The notes under the pieces were generated by a model that was given only the letters and a program-made list of their open reading frames with translations, was not told the origin of the DNA and did no database searches. A stretch of 64,000 nt of DNA from Amycolatopsis keratiniphila subsp. keratiniphila (GTDB taxonomy: Bacteria > Actinomycetota > Actinomycetes > Mycobacteriales > Pseudonocardiaceae), in assembly GCF_001620365.2 (NCBI RefSeq), contig NZ_LQMT02000025.1, positions 97,594 to 161,593 on the forward strand. The letters run 5' to 3'. Position numbers and translations under genes: made by a program. Positions within the stretch are counted from its first letter, which is position 1. Each line of letters starts with the position of its first letter. Of this stretch, positions 17,131 to 24,628 are shown piece by piece.

Positions 17131-17769
17131 TCACGGGTCGAGATCGGCCCCGGTCAGCGCCCGGCCTGGCAGCGGCCCGTTCGAGCCCTCGGCCCGCAGG
17201 CCGTCGATCATGATCCCGATGCACCGCCGCGTCGCCGACCGCGCGACCTCTTCACCCTTGCCGGGCATCTGCCGCAGCAGCGTCGCGAACAGGATCGCGA
17301 CGTCACCGGTGGCGACGTCCGTCCGGAGCCTGCCCTCCGCCTGCGCGCCCTGGACGAAAGAGTCCATCACCAGGAGCAACTCGTCACGCAGGGCCTTGAT
17401 CGCGGGGTCGCTCTTCAGGATGGCCAGTGCCCGCGGTGACACCATCGCGAGCTGAATGCTCAGCTGCAACTCCATCGACTGGTGCAGGAGCCGGATCAGG
17501 GCGTCCCAGTCCGAAGACTCCTGGTCCTTCGCGGCCTTCGCGTCCCTGAGAACCCTGTCGAAGTTGTCGACGGCGACCGCCCGGATCAACGCGTCCCGGT
17601 CCGGGAAGCGCCGGTACAGGGTGCCGACTCCGACGCCCGCCGCGCGCGCGATCTCCTCCATCGGGACCTCGGCGCCCTGCGCGGCGAAGATGACTCTCGC
17701 GGCGGCCAGGATCTGATCCCGGTTCCGGCGCGCGTCGGCGCGCAAGCGGGTCTCGGGGTCGGCTGTCAT
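17131..17769 (-). CDS. TetR-family transcriptional regulator
   Basis: 212 residues from ATG 17769. The helix-turn-helix is MEEIARAAGVGVGTLYRRFPDRDALI near residues 36-61, followed by a TetR_C domain resembling the SCO1712-type group (LLRQMPGKGEE). It is divergent from a P450/ferredoxin pair with a 216-bp gap containing a dyad, so it probably represses that operon. A longer in-frame upstream extension is rejected because it would run through the divergent promoter region. Confidence 0.88.
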   Translation of the reverse strand: MTADPETRLRADARRNRDQILAAARVIFAAQGAEVPMEEIARAAGVGVGTLYRRFPDRDALIRAVAVDNFDRVLRDAKAAKDQESSDWDALIRLLHQSMELQLSIQLAMVSPRALAILKSDPAIKALRDELLLVMDSFVQGAQAEGRLRTDVATGDVAILFATLLRQMPGKGEEVARSATRRCIGIMIDGLRAEGSNGPLPGRALTGADLDP

Positions 17770-17899
17770 GGTCCTCGCCTCTCGAAGGTCCTTCAGGGCC
17801 GTGATTCTCGCACGTAAGGGCCTGCCCTTCACGCCTCCCGGGAAACCACCCCTTCGCGAGTGGACGACCTCCCTCCGCTTGAGTACCTTGGTGACATAA

Positions 17900-17918
17900 G
17901 CGGAATGAATCCATCCGC
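17900..17918. promoter_or_regulatory. Dyad GCGGAATGAATCCATCCGC, candidate TetR operator
   Basis: A 19-bp imperfect palindrome (15 of 19 positions symmetric) lies between the divergent TetR and P450 genes, about 70 bp before the P450 start. CGGA-N-TGA-type dyads are common TetR targets. Assignment to this TetR is inferred from position. Confidence 0.55.
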
Positions 17919-17985
17919 ATACGTTTTTGGGGCCCCCTGTCCGATTCCGCCCGAACCCACCCGACACCTGGGGAAGGACAACCCG

Positions 17986-19200
17986 ATGACCGACGTCGAG
18001 GAAACCACCGCGACCTTGCCACTGGCCCGCAAATGCCCGTTTTCACCACCGCCAGAATACGAGCGGCTCCGCCGGGAAAGTCCGGTTTCCCGGGTCGGTC
18101 TCCCCTCCGGTCAAACCGCTTGGGCGCTCACCCGGCTCGAAGACATCCGCGAAATGCTGAGCAGTCCGCATTTCAGCTCCGACCGGCAGAGTCCGTCGTT
18201 CCCGCTGATGGTGGCGCGGCAGATCCGGCGCGAGGACAAGCCGTTCCGCCCGTCCCTCATCGCGATGGACCCACCGGAACACGGCAAGGCCAGGCGTGAC
18301 GTCGTCGGGGAATTCACCGTCAAGCGCATGAAAGCGCTCCAGCCGCGTATTCAGCAGATCGTCGACGAGCATATCGACGCCCTGCTCGCCGGCCCCAAAC
18401 CCGCCGATCTCGTCCAGGCGCTTTCCCTGCCGGTTCCGTCCTTGGTGATCTGCGAACTGCTCGGTGTCCCCTATTCGGATCACGAGTTCTTCCAGTCCTG
18501 CAGTTCCCGGATGCTCAGCCGGGAAGTCACCGCCGAAGAACGGATGACCGCGTTCGAGTCGCTCGAGAACTATCTCGACGAACTCGTCACGAAGAAGGAG
18601 GCGAACGCCACCGAGGACGACCTCCTCGGCCGCCAGATCCTGAAGCAGCGCGAATCGGGCGAAGCCGACCACGGCGAACTGGTCGGACTGGCGTTCCTCC
18701 TGCTCATCGCCGGCCACGAGACCACGGCGAACATGATCTCGCTCGGCACGGTGACCCTGCTGGAAAACCCCGATCAGCTGGCGAAGATCAAGGCGGATCC
18801 GGGCAAGACCCTCGCCGCGATCGAGGAACTCCTGCGGATCTTCACCATCGCGGAGACGGCGACCTCACGCTTCGCCACGGCGGACGTCGAGATCGGCGGA
18901 ACGCTCATCCGCGCGGGTGAAGGCGTCGTCGGCCTGAGCAACGCGGGCAACCACGATCCGGACGGCTTCGAGAACCCGGACACCTTCGACATCGAACGCG
19001 GCGCGCGGCATCACGTCGCCTTCGGATTCGGTGTGCACCAATGCCTCGGCCAGAACTTGGCGAGGTTGGAACTCCAGATCGTGTTCGATACGTTGTTCCG
19101 GCGAGTGCCGGGCATCCGGATCGCCGTACCGGTCGACGAACTGCCGTTCAAGCACGATTCGACGATCTACGGCCTCCACGCCCTGCCGGTCACCTGGTAG
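17986..19200 (+). CDS. Cytochrome P450
   Basis: 404 residues from ATG 17986, chosen for the GGGGAAGGA ribosome-binding site; the frame is open further upstream without a better start. Soluble bacterial class I P450: oxygen-binding I-helix AGHETT at 242-247, ExxR as ELLR at 281-284, and heme cysteine 353 in FGFGVHQCLGQ. The general layout resembles the CYP105/CYP107 groups. It will need electrons from the ferredoxin encoded 8 bp downstream. The substrate is unknown; no biosynthetic cluster surrounds it, so xenobiotic or fatty-acid oxidation is as likely as secondary metabolism. Confidence 0.93.
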   Translation: MTDVEETTATLPLARKCPFSPPPEYERLRRESPVSRVGLPSGQTAWALTRLEDIREMLSSPHFSSDRQSPSFPLMVARQIRREDKPFRPSLIAMDPPEHGKARRDVVGEFTVKRMKALQPRIQQIVDEHIDALLAGPKPADLVQALSLPVPSLVICELLGVPYSDHEFFQSCSSRMLSREVTAEERMTAFESLENYLDELVTKKEANATEDDLLGRQILKQRESGEADHGELVGLAFLLLIAGHETTANMISLGTVTLLENPDQLAKIKADPGKTLAAIEELLRIFTIAETATSRFATADVEIGGTLIRAGEGVVGLSNAGNHDPDGFENPDTFDIERGARHHVAFGFGVHQCLGQNLARLELQIVFDTLFRRVPGIRIAVPVDELPFKHDSTIYGLHALPVTW

Positions 19201-19208
19201 GAGGAGCC

Positions 19209-19403
19209 ATGAAGATCATCGCGGACACCGGGAAATGCGTGGGGGCGGGCCAGTGCGTGCTCACCGATCCCGATCTGTTCGACCAGAGCGAGGACGACGG
19301 GACGGTCCTCCTGCTGAACGCCGAGCCTGAAGGTGAAGAGGCGGAGGAGAACGCGCGCACCGCCGTGCACATCTGCCCGGGGCAGGCACTTTCGCTCGCG
19401 TAG
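19209..19403 (+). CDS. Ferredoxin, 3Fe-4S type, P450 partner
   Basis: 64 residues from ATG 19209 with GAGGAG upstream. The cluster ligands are in CVGAGQC and the distal CPG (HICPGQAL); the spacing, with a non-Cys residue at the usual second position, fits a 3Fe-4S ferredoxin. Single-gene spacing to the P450 indicates one operon and an electron-transfer partnership. Confidence 0.92.
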   Translation: MKIIADTGKCVGAGQCVLTDPDLFDQSEDDGTVLLLNAEPEGEEAEENARTAVHICPGQALSLA

Positions 19404-19689
19404 GCGTGGGGCTCGTGAGTGGCGTTTCGGGTTCTAACCCGAAACGCCACTCACGACCACCCGGCTTGGGTCCCTGAAGTACATGAAGGCCCCCTTCACG
19501 CGCCGCCGTGGTGATTGCTGTGGTTGCTGGTGCAGGTGAGCTGCAGGTGGCGATCTCTGAAGGTAGTGAAGGCCTCCTTCACTACCGTCAGGGTAGGCAA
19601 GGAGGCCTTCACGGACCCGACCCGCGATCAGCCACAGCCAAAGTCCAGCAGGTCCTCAAGGAACCCTTCGCCCTAACCCGAAACGCCAC
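19404..19689. repeat. Intergenic repeat array between convergent genes
   Basis: No gene is supported. The stretch holds a perfect 21-bp-arm hairpin at 19413-19456 (arms based on GTGAGTGGCGTTTCGGGTT), a small palindrome TGAAGG-CCC-CCTTCA at 19484-19498, a hairpin at 19566-19612 whose left arm is itself an 11-3-11 palindrome (GGTAGTGAAGG/CCTTCACTACC), and a single arm of the first repeat (AACCCGAAACGCCACTCAC) at 19675-19693 that reaches into the end of the tag gene. Confidence 0.8.
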
Positions 19690-20262
19690 TCACGAGTCGG
19701 CCCGGAAGCAGTCCTTCACGTGGTCGTCGACCATCCCCGTCGCCTGCATCAGCGCGTAACAGGTCGTCGGCCCGAGGAACACGAAGCCGCGCTTCTTGAG
19801 TTCCTTCGCCATCGCCTTCGACTCGTCGGTGATCGCCGGGACGTCCGCCATCCGCCGCGGCCGGGCGTGCGAAGCGGGCGCGAACGACCACAGCAGGTCG
19901 TCCAGCGAAACGTCCAGTTCCGAGATCGCCCGCGCGTTGTTGATCGCCGCGAGGATCTTCGCCCGGTTCCGCACGATCGACGCGTCCGCCATGAGCCGGG
20001 CGACGTCGTCGTCGGTGAACACGGCGACCTTCTCCGGCACGAATCCGGCGAACGCCTTCCGGAACGACTCCCGTTTCCGCAGGATCGTGATCCACGAAAG
20101 CCCGGACTGGAACGACTCCAGGCACAGGCGCTCGTACAGCTCTTCGTCGCCGTGGAGCGGGACGCCCCACTCCGTGTCGTGGTACTCGGCGTAGTCCGGC
20201 GCCGAATTGCCCCACGAACACCGCTTGATCCCGTCCGCCCCCAGCAGACCCGCCTCAGCCAA
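19690..20262 (-). CDS. tag: DNA-3-methyladenine glycosylase I
   Basis: 190 residues; removes 3-methyladenine from alkylated DNA. The Tag signature is present: RCSWGNSAPDYAEYHDTEWG at the N terminus with the zinc Cys, FQSGLSWITILRKRE in the middle, and C-terminal CYALMQATGMVDDH. The start is TTG 20262, overlapping the SRPBCC stop by 8 bp; no better ATG or GTG exists before the conserved start. It is the last gene of the PadR-HAAS-DivIVA operon, an unusual neighbour set. Confidence 0.93.
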   Translation of the reverse strand: MAEAGLLGADGIKRCSWGNSAPDYAEYHDTEWGVPLHGDEELYERLCLESFQSGLSWITILRKRESFRKAFAGFVPEKVAVFTDDDVARLMADASIVRNRAKILAAINNARAISELDVSLDDLLWSFAPASHARPRRMADVPAITDESKAMAKELKKRGFVFLGPTTCYALMQATGMVDDHVKDCFRADS

Positions 20263-20704
20263 CCCTGTACCCCTCCGCGTACTTCACGAATCTCTGCAGG
20301 CTCAACCGCAGTCCCAGTTCGAAGCCCGGTTTCGCGACCGGCCAGCCGAGCCGTCCGACGACGCCGAACGGCGGCCGCAGATGCTCCGCCCAGACGAACG
20401 TCGAGGCATGCGGCCCCTTCTCGATCACCTGGAAAACCCCGGTGCCCTGCACGATCTTGCCGAGGTGCCGCACGACGCAGCGCAGCGGCGGCTCCCAGCT
20501 GGTGATCTCCATGGTGTCGGTGAAGCCGATCCCGGCGACACCGGTGAACGCCGACAGCTTCGATCCCACGCTGCGCCCGTTGCCCTCGACGACCTTGACC
20601 TCGGTGCCGAGCATCCATTCGCCCTGGCGTTCCCAGTCGGTCAGGGCGAGCCAAGCCGTCCCGGCCGGTACCGCGACGTCGACGGAGACGACGACATCGG
20701 TCAC
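20255..20704 (-). CDS. SRPBCC-family (START-like) protein
   Basis: 149 residues from GTG 20704, overlapping the DivIVA-domain stop as GTGA. A polyketide-cyclase/dehydratase-like fold is suggested by VVVSVDVAVPAGTAWLALTDW, LSAFTGVAGIGFTDTMEITS and the C-terminal helix LRLSLQRFVKYAEG. Members bind hydrophobic ligands in a deep cavity; ligand and role are unknown. The coupled position points to cotranscription with tag and the HAAS genes. Confidence 0.85.
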   Translation of the reverse strand: MTDVVVSVDVAVPAGTAWLALTDWERQGEWMLGTEVKVVEGNGRSVGSKLSAFTGVAGIGFTDTMEITSWEPPLRCVVRHLGKIVQGTGVFQVIEKGPHASTFVWAEHLRPPFGVVGRLGWPVAKPGFELGLRLSLQRFVKYAEGYRVG

Positions 20705-21003
20705 CTGGCGCCCTCGCGCTCGGCCTCCAGTTCGGTCACCTTGGCCCGCAGGTCCTCGATCTCGACGCCGAGCCGCCGCATCACCCAGTCCACTTCGGAC
20801 ATCTTGTAGCCGCGCAGCACCGTCTGGAAGCGGACGGCATGGACGTCCTCGGCGGTGATGTCCTCGGCGGGCAGCCTGGTCGGCGAGCCGCCGGGCGGCA
20901 GCGGGGCCAGCTCCTCACCCCGGCCGAACACCACGGCGGCCAGCAAAAACACCACGGCGGCCACCAGCAGCATGACTACGAGATAGATCAGGGCGGTCGT
21001 CAC
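20701..21003 (-). CDS. DivIVA-domain membrane-anchored protein
   Basis: 100 residues from GTG 21003. One N-terminal membrane helix (ALIYLVVMLLVAAVVFLLAAVVF) is followed by a short linker and the DivIVA-type motif VRFQTVLRGYKMSEVDWVM with a terminal coiled coil (LEIEDLRAKVTELEAERE-like heptads). Small DivIVA proteins localise to curved membrane or the pole. It overlaps both neighbours by GTGA junctions. Confidence 0.88.
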   Translation of the reverse strand: MTTALIYLVVMLLVAAVVFLLAAVVFGRGEELAPLPPGGSPTRLPAEDITAEDVHAVRFQTVLRGYKMSEVDWVMRRLGVEIEDLRAKVTELEAEREGAR

Positions 21004-21674
21004 GCCACGATCGTGGCACACGAACGCCACGATCGTCGCGCCAGCAACGCGAGTCGCACGCTGAGGACCACCCAGAGCACCATGAGCATCCCGCACGGCA
21101 CCGACAGGAACAGTCTCGACGCGTCGATGAATCCGGTGGCGATCACCAGCAGCGCCACCGAAAGCAGGTTCAGCCCGACGGCCTCGCCGATCAGCACACC
21201 GGCGGTCCTGACCAGCCGGGTGCCGTCCATCCGCCGGGAAAGCCAGCGCATGGAGACCAGCGCGAGCACGCCCAGCATCGGCACGATGAACACCGAGCCG
21301 TGGGTGAACTGGGCGACGTACTTGTACCAACCCGGGGTCGGCGTCGCGAGCTGCGACCAGTCGCCGAAGGTCCACTTGCGGGCGAACTCCCAGGCGAGCT
21401 GCATCATCGGCACGCCGAGGATCAGCTTCCACAGGGTGCGGGTGCCGCTGTGCATCCCCAGTTCGGCTTGATAGTCCCTCGCGATCAGATGCACCGGCCC
21501 GAAGTCGTCGACGGCGCGCCGTTGCGCTTCGTGCTCGCTCCAGCCGCCGTCGCGATACGCGTCCGCGGCGTCGTTGAGCCCGTCCCGTGCCTCGCGCAGC
21601 AGATCCCGCTTCGCCGACGCCGGCCCGTCCAACCGGGCACGCAATTCGCCCAGGTAAGCCTCGATCACCGTCAT
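21000..21674 (-). CDS. HAAS-domain membrane protein, paralogue 3 of the tandem set
   Basis: 224 residues from ATG 21674. The N-terminal 80 residues form the HAAS/permease-prefix domain (IEAYLGELRARLDGPASAKR, RDGLNDAADAY, RRAVDDFGPVHLIARDYQAEL). Four hydrophobic segments follow (WKLILGVPMMQLAWEF, VFIVPMLGVLALVSM, IGEAVGLNLLSVALLVIATGF, LSVPCGMLMVLWVVLSVRLAL). It overlaps the preceding paralogue by ATGA and the DivIVA gene by GTGA. HAAS proteins are usually encoded beside PadR regulators and are thought to be membrane sensors or regulators. Confidence 0.88.
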   Translation of the reverse strand: MTVIEAYLGELRARLDGPASAKRDLLREARDGLNDAADAYRDGGWSEHEAQRRAVDDFGPVHLIARDYQAELGMHSGTRTLWKLILGVPMMQLAWEFARKWTFGDWSQLATPTPGWYKYVAQFTHGSVFIVPMLGVLALVSMRWLSRRMDGTRLVRTAGVLIGEAVGLNLLSVALLVIATGFIDASRLFLSVPCGMLMVLWVVLSVRLALLARRSWRSCATIVA

Positions 21675-22321
21675 GCCGTGGCTCTCCGACTCCGCGCGGC
21701 GACCGCGAGCCGCATGCTGAACAGGATCCAGGCTCCGGACATGACCGCGCACGGCACGCTGACGAGCATACGGGCGGGCTCCAGCAGCCCGGTCGCGCCG
21801 CCGTACGTCATGACCGCGAGCAGGTTCAGTCCCACCGCGCCCGCCAGCGACCACGAGACCGTGCGGGCGACGGGCGGACCGGCGGCCCGCCGGGAAAGGA
21901 GCCGGGCCGCGATCAGCCCGGCGACCGCGACGGCCGGCGACAGCGCGGCCAGCGTGTCGGCCGTGCCGATCGCGCGGTGATACCAGGACGGCGCGTCGCC
22001 GAACCGCGACCAGTCGCCGAAGCCCCGCGTGAGATCCCAGCCGAGGATCAGCAACGGGACACCCAGGATCAGCTCCCACAGCACGCGGATGTCGCGCCGG
22101 AGCCCCAGTTCCGCCTGGTAGTCACGGGCGATCAGATCCGCCGGGCCGAAATCGGCGACGGCACGGCGTTCGGCCTCCGCTTCGTCGGCTCCGCCCGCGC
22201 GGTAGGCGTCGGCCGCGTCGGTCAGACCATCCCTGGCCTCGGTGAGCAGATCGGCCTTCGCCGACGCCGGACCGCGCAAGCGCGCGTCCAGCTCGCCGAT
22301 GTAGGCCTCGATCGCGTTCAT
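21671..22321 (-). CDS. HAAS-domain membrane protein, paralogue 2
   Basis: 216 residues from ATG 22321. Same layout as its neighbours: HAAS domain (IEAYIGELDARLRGPASAKA, RRAVADFGPADLIARDYQAEL) then four membrane helices, with W-G-D-W-S (FGDWSRFGD) between helices 1 and 2 as in the other copies. Arginine and alanine content is higher than in the flanking paralogues. ATGA overlaps on both sides. Confidence 0.88.
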   Translation of the reverse strand: MNAIEAYIGELDARLRGPASAKADLLTEARDGLTDAADAYRAGGADEAEAERRAVADFGPADLIARDYQAELGLRRDIRVLWELILGVPLLILGWDLTRGFGDWSRFGDAPSWYHRAIGTADTLAALSPAVAVAGLIAARLLSRRAAGPPVARTVSWSLAGAVGLNLLAVMTYGGATGLLEPARMLVSVPCAVMSGAWILFSMRLAVAARSRRATA

Positions 22322-22983
22322 GCGGCGAGGGCGTGCCGGGGCCGGAAAGCCGGTGAGAGCAGCCAGAAACTGAAGGCGACCCAGCCGAGCGCCACCAGGT
22401 TGCACACGAGACTCACGTTCATCCTCGACGGATCGAGGACCGTGGTGCTCACGGTGAGCAGCAGCAGCGCCAGCAGGTTCGTGCCCGCCGCGGCACCCAC
22501 CGTCCACCGCGTCACCTTCCCCAGGCTCACGCTGTCGAGCCTGCGGCCCAGCCGCCGCGCCCCGAAAAGCGACACCGCTCCGATCACCGCCGGAACGAGG
22601 ACCAGGACGCCGAAGACTTCGATGACGGCCGTGTACCACTCCGGGTTCGGCTTTCCGCTGCGGCTCCAGTCGCCATAGGTCCAGATCCGCGCCAGCTCCC
22701 AGGTCACCTGGATCAGCGGCACACCGACGATGACCTTCCACAGGGTGCCGATGTCGCCGCGCAAGGCCAGCTCGGCCTGATAGTCACGCGCGATCACCGC
22801 GACCGGGCCGAAATCGGCGACGGCACGGCGTTCGGCCTCCGCCTCGTCGACACCACCCTCGCGATACGCCTCGGCCGCGTCGACCAGACCGTCCCTGGCC
22901 TCGGTGAGCAGATCGGCCTTCGCCCCCGCCGACCCGCGCAATCTGGTGTCCAGATCACCGATGTAGGCCTCGATCGTGCTCAT
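22318..22983 (-). CDS. HAAS-domain membrane protein, paralogue 1
   Basis: 221 residues from ATG 22983, overlapping the PadR stop as ATGA. HAAS domain residues about 1-75 (IEAYIGDLDTRLRGSAGAKA, RRAVADFGPVAVIARDYQAEL), then helices around WKVIVGVPLIQVTWELA, VFGVLVLVPAVIGAVSLF, GAAAGTNLLALLLLTVSTTVL and LVCNLVALGWVAFSFWLLS, with YGDWSRSGKP in the first loop. The HAAS domains of copies 1 and 2 are close to identical, so duplication is recent relative to copy 3. Confidence 0.88.
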   Translation of the reverse strand: MSTIEAYIGDLDTRLRGSAGAKADLLTEARDGLVDAAEAYREGGVDEAEAERRAVADFGPVAVIARDYQAELALRGDIGTLWKVIVGVPLIQVTWELARIWTYGDWSRSGKPNPEWYTAVIEVFGVLVLVPAVIGAVSLFGARRLGRRLDSVSLGKVTRWTVGAAAGTNLLALLLLTVSTTVLDPSRMNVSLVCNLVALGWVAFSFWLLSPAFRPRHALAA

Positions 22984-23306
22984 GCCGTGCTCCCCCCGAG
23001 GACACCGCCGATCACGGTGGTGAACTCCTGCCACTCCGCCCGTTCCGCCGCCAAGGCCTTCTGCCCGGAGCGGGTGAGCTTGTACGTACGACGTTTGCGG
23101 CCGGACACGACGTCCCATTCGCTGGCGAGGTAGCCGGCGCGCTCCAACCGGCGAAGCGCCGGGTAGACGGTGCCCGTCGGCAGGTCGAGCGCACCGTCGC
23201 TGCGGAGCTGGAGCGCCTCGATGATGGCGTATCCGTGCAGCTTCCGGCCGTCGAGGACGGCGAGGAGCAGCGCGTCGAGGTGCCCGCGCAGGCTGTCGGC
23301 CTTCAT
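22980..23306 (-). CDS. PadR-family transcriptional regulator
   Basis: 108 residues from ATG 23306; a longer upstream start is rejected because the domain begins here (MKADSLRGHLDALLLAVLDG). Winged helix with GYAIIEAL, LPTGTVYPALRRLERAGYL and RKRRTYKLTRSGQKAL, the complete PadR core with a short C-terminal dimerisation helix. It leads the operon of three HAAS proteins, consistent with the usual PadR/HAAS pairing, and probably controls it through the palindrome just upstream. Confidence 0.92.
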   Translation of the reverse strand: MKADSLRGHLDALLLAVLDGRKLHGYAIIEALQLRSDGALDLPTGTVYPALRRLERAGYLASEWDVVSGRKRRTYKLTRSGQKALAAERAEWQEFTTVIGGVLGGSTA

Positions 23307-23309
23307 GAA

Positions 23310-23320
23310 TAGACAGTCTA
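23310..23320. promoter_or_regulatory. Palindrome TAGACAGTCTA before padR
   Basis: An 11-bp palindrome ends 3 bp upstream of the PadR ATG (minus strand). Its position over the probable -10/start region suits autorepression by PadR, by analogy with the family. Confidence 0.45.
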
Positions 23321-23408
23321 CACATCGCCGCATACCAGGGTAGCCGGGACTTTCCCGGACCGGCCTCAGGGAATGTCCCCGAGATCACCCCGATTTCATA
23401 GATTTAGT

Positions 23409-23429
23409 GGCTACATGTAGCCAGGCTAC
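23409..23429. promoter_or_regulatory. GGCTACATGTAGCC palindrome with extra half site upstream of cydA
   Basis: A perfect 14-bp palindrome (23409-23422) is followed one base later by another GGCTAC (23424-23429), 18 bp before the cydA ATG; an opposing GTAGCC lies at 23341-23346. This does not look like a Rex or Fnr site. A regulator of the bd oxidase operon may bind here. Confidence 0.45.
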
Positions 23430-23446
23430 GTATACAGTGCTTCGAC

Positions 23447-24625
23447 ATGGACGCACTCCCGATCGCGAGACTCCAGTTCGCGACGACGACCTCGTTCCAC
23501 TTCCTGTTCGTGCTGCTCACACTGGGGCTCGTGACACTCGTCGCGGTGATGCAGACACGCTCCGCGTTCGGCGGAAAGCCGGAGCTCACGCGGATGACTC
23601 GCTTCTGGGGCAAGCTTTACGTGATCAATTACGCGCTGGGAATCGTCACCGGAATCGTGATGGAATTCCAGTTCGGACTCACCTGGACCGGTCTGTCCGC
23701 GGTCGCGGGCGACGTCTTCGGCGCCCCGCTGGCCATCGAGACACTGGTGGCGTTCTTCGCCGAATCGACCTTCCTGGGGCTCTGGATCTTCGGCTGGGGG
23801 CGGCTGAACAAATGGGTCCATCTGACGCTGATCTGGCTGGTCACGCTGACCGCGTACGCCTCGGCGCTGTTCATCATGGTGGCCAACTCGTTCCTGCAGA
23901 ACCCGGTCGGCACGCACGCCGAGAACGGTGTGCTGAAACTCGACGACTTCGGCGCGCTGTTCACCAACCCGGCACTGACGAGCTCGCTGCCGCACGTGCT
24001 GAGCGCCGCGCTCATGACCGGCGGCTTCTTCGTGGTCGGCGTCAGCGCGTACCACTTCATCAAGCGCACCAAGGAGATCGAGTTCTTCCAGCGGTCGATG
24101 CGCATCGGCGTGCTCACCTCGCTCATCGGCAGCACGATGGTGATCGGCTTCGGCTTCGCCCAATTCGGCCCGCTCGGGGAGTACCACCCCGGCAAGCTGG
24201 AAGGAGCGGATCCCGTCGTCGGCGCCTCCCTGGGCTTCATGATCCAGATCGGCTTCATCGCCTTCCTCGCGTCGATCCTCGGCACGCTGCTGCTGTTCCG
24301 GAACTGGATCACCAAGGTGCGGCCGCTGCTGTACGTGATGGTGCTGGCGATTCCGCTGCCGTTCGTCGCGGCGATCCTCGGCTGGCTGGTGCGGGAGATC
24401 GGCCGCCAGCCATGGCTGATCCGCGGGCAACTGACCACCGCGGACGCCGTCGCGTCGATCCCGGCGGGGCAGATCCTGTTCTCCTTCATCGCTTTCACGC
24501 TGTTGTTCCTGGTGCTCGCGATCGCCGACTGGGTGCTGATGTCGCGGGTCGCGAAACGCGGCCCTGACGCGAGCGAAGAGGCGTCCGCGCCCCGTGCCGA
24601 ACTTCCCGTCCTGAGCGGAGTCTGA
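23447..24625 (+). CDS. cydA: Cytochrome bd oxidase subunit I, short form
   Basis: 392 residues, far below the 450-520 of typical CydA. It keeps the helices and ligands: the heme b595 His in RLQFATTTSFHFLF, b558 His in GVSAYHF, and the quinol-site GRQPW. It loses most of the periplasmic Q-loop: GPLGEYHPGKLEG is followed almost at once by the next helix (SLGFMIQIGFIAF). Membrane quinol oxidase working under low oxygen or stress. First of cydABDC with 3-bp spacing to cydB. Either a genuine minimal variant or a truncated-loop lineage; helices and spacing are otherwise normal. Confidence 0.92.
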   Translation: MDALPIARLQFATTTSFHFLFVLLTLGLVTLVAVMQTRSAFGGKPELTRMTRFWGKLYVINYALGIVTGIVMEFQFGLTWTGLSAVAGDVFGAPLAIETLVAFFAESTFLGLWIFGWGRLNKWVHLTLIWLVTLTAYASALFIMVANSFLQNPVGTHAENGVLKLDDFGALFTNPALTSSLPHVLSAALMTGGFFVVGVSAYHFIKRTKEIEFFQRSMRIGVLTSLIGSTMVIGFGFAQFGPLGEYHPGKLEGADPVVGASLGFMIQIGFIAFLASILGTLLLFRNWITKVRPLLYVMVLAIPLPFVAAILGWLVREIGRQPWLIRGQLTTADAVASIPAGQILFSFIAFTLLFLVLAIADWVLMSRVAKRGPDASEEASAPRAELPVLSGV

Positions 24626-24628
24626 CCG

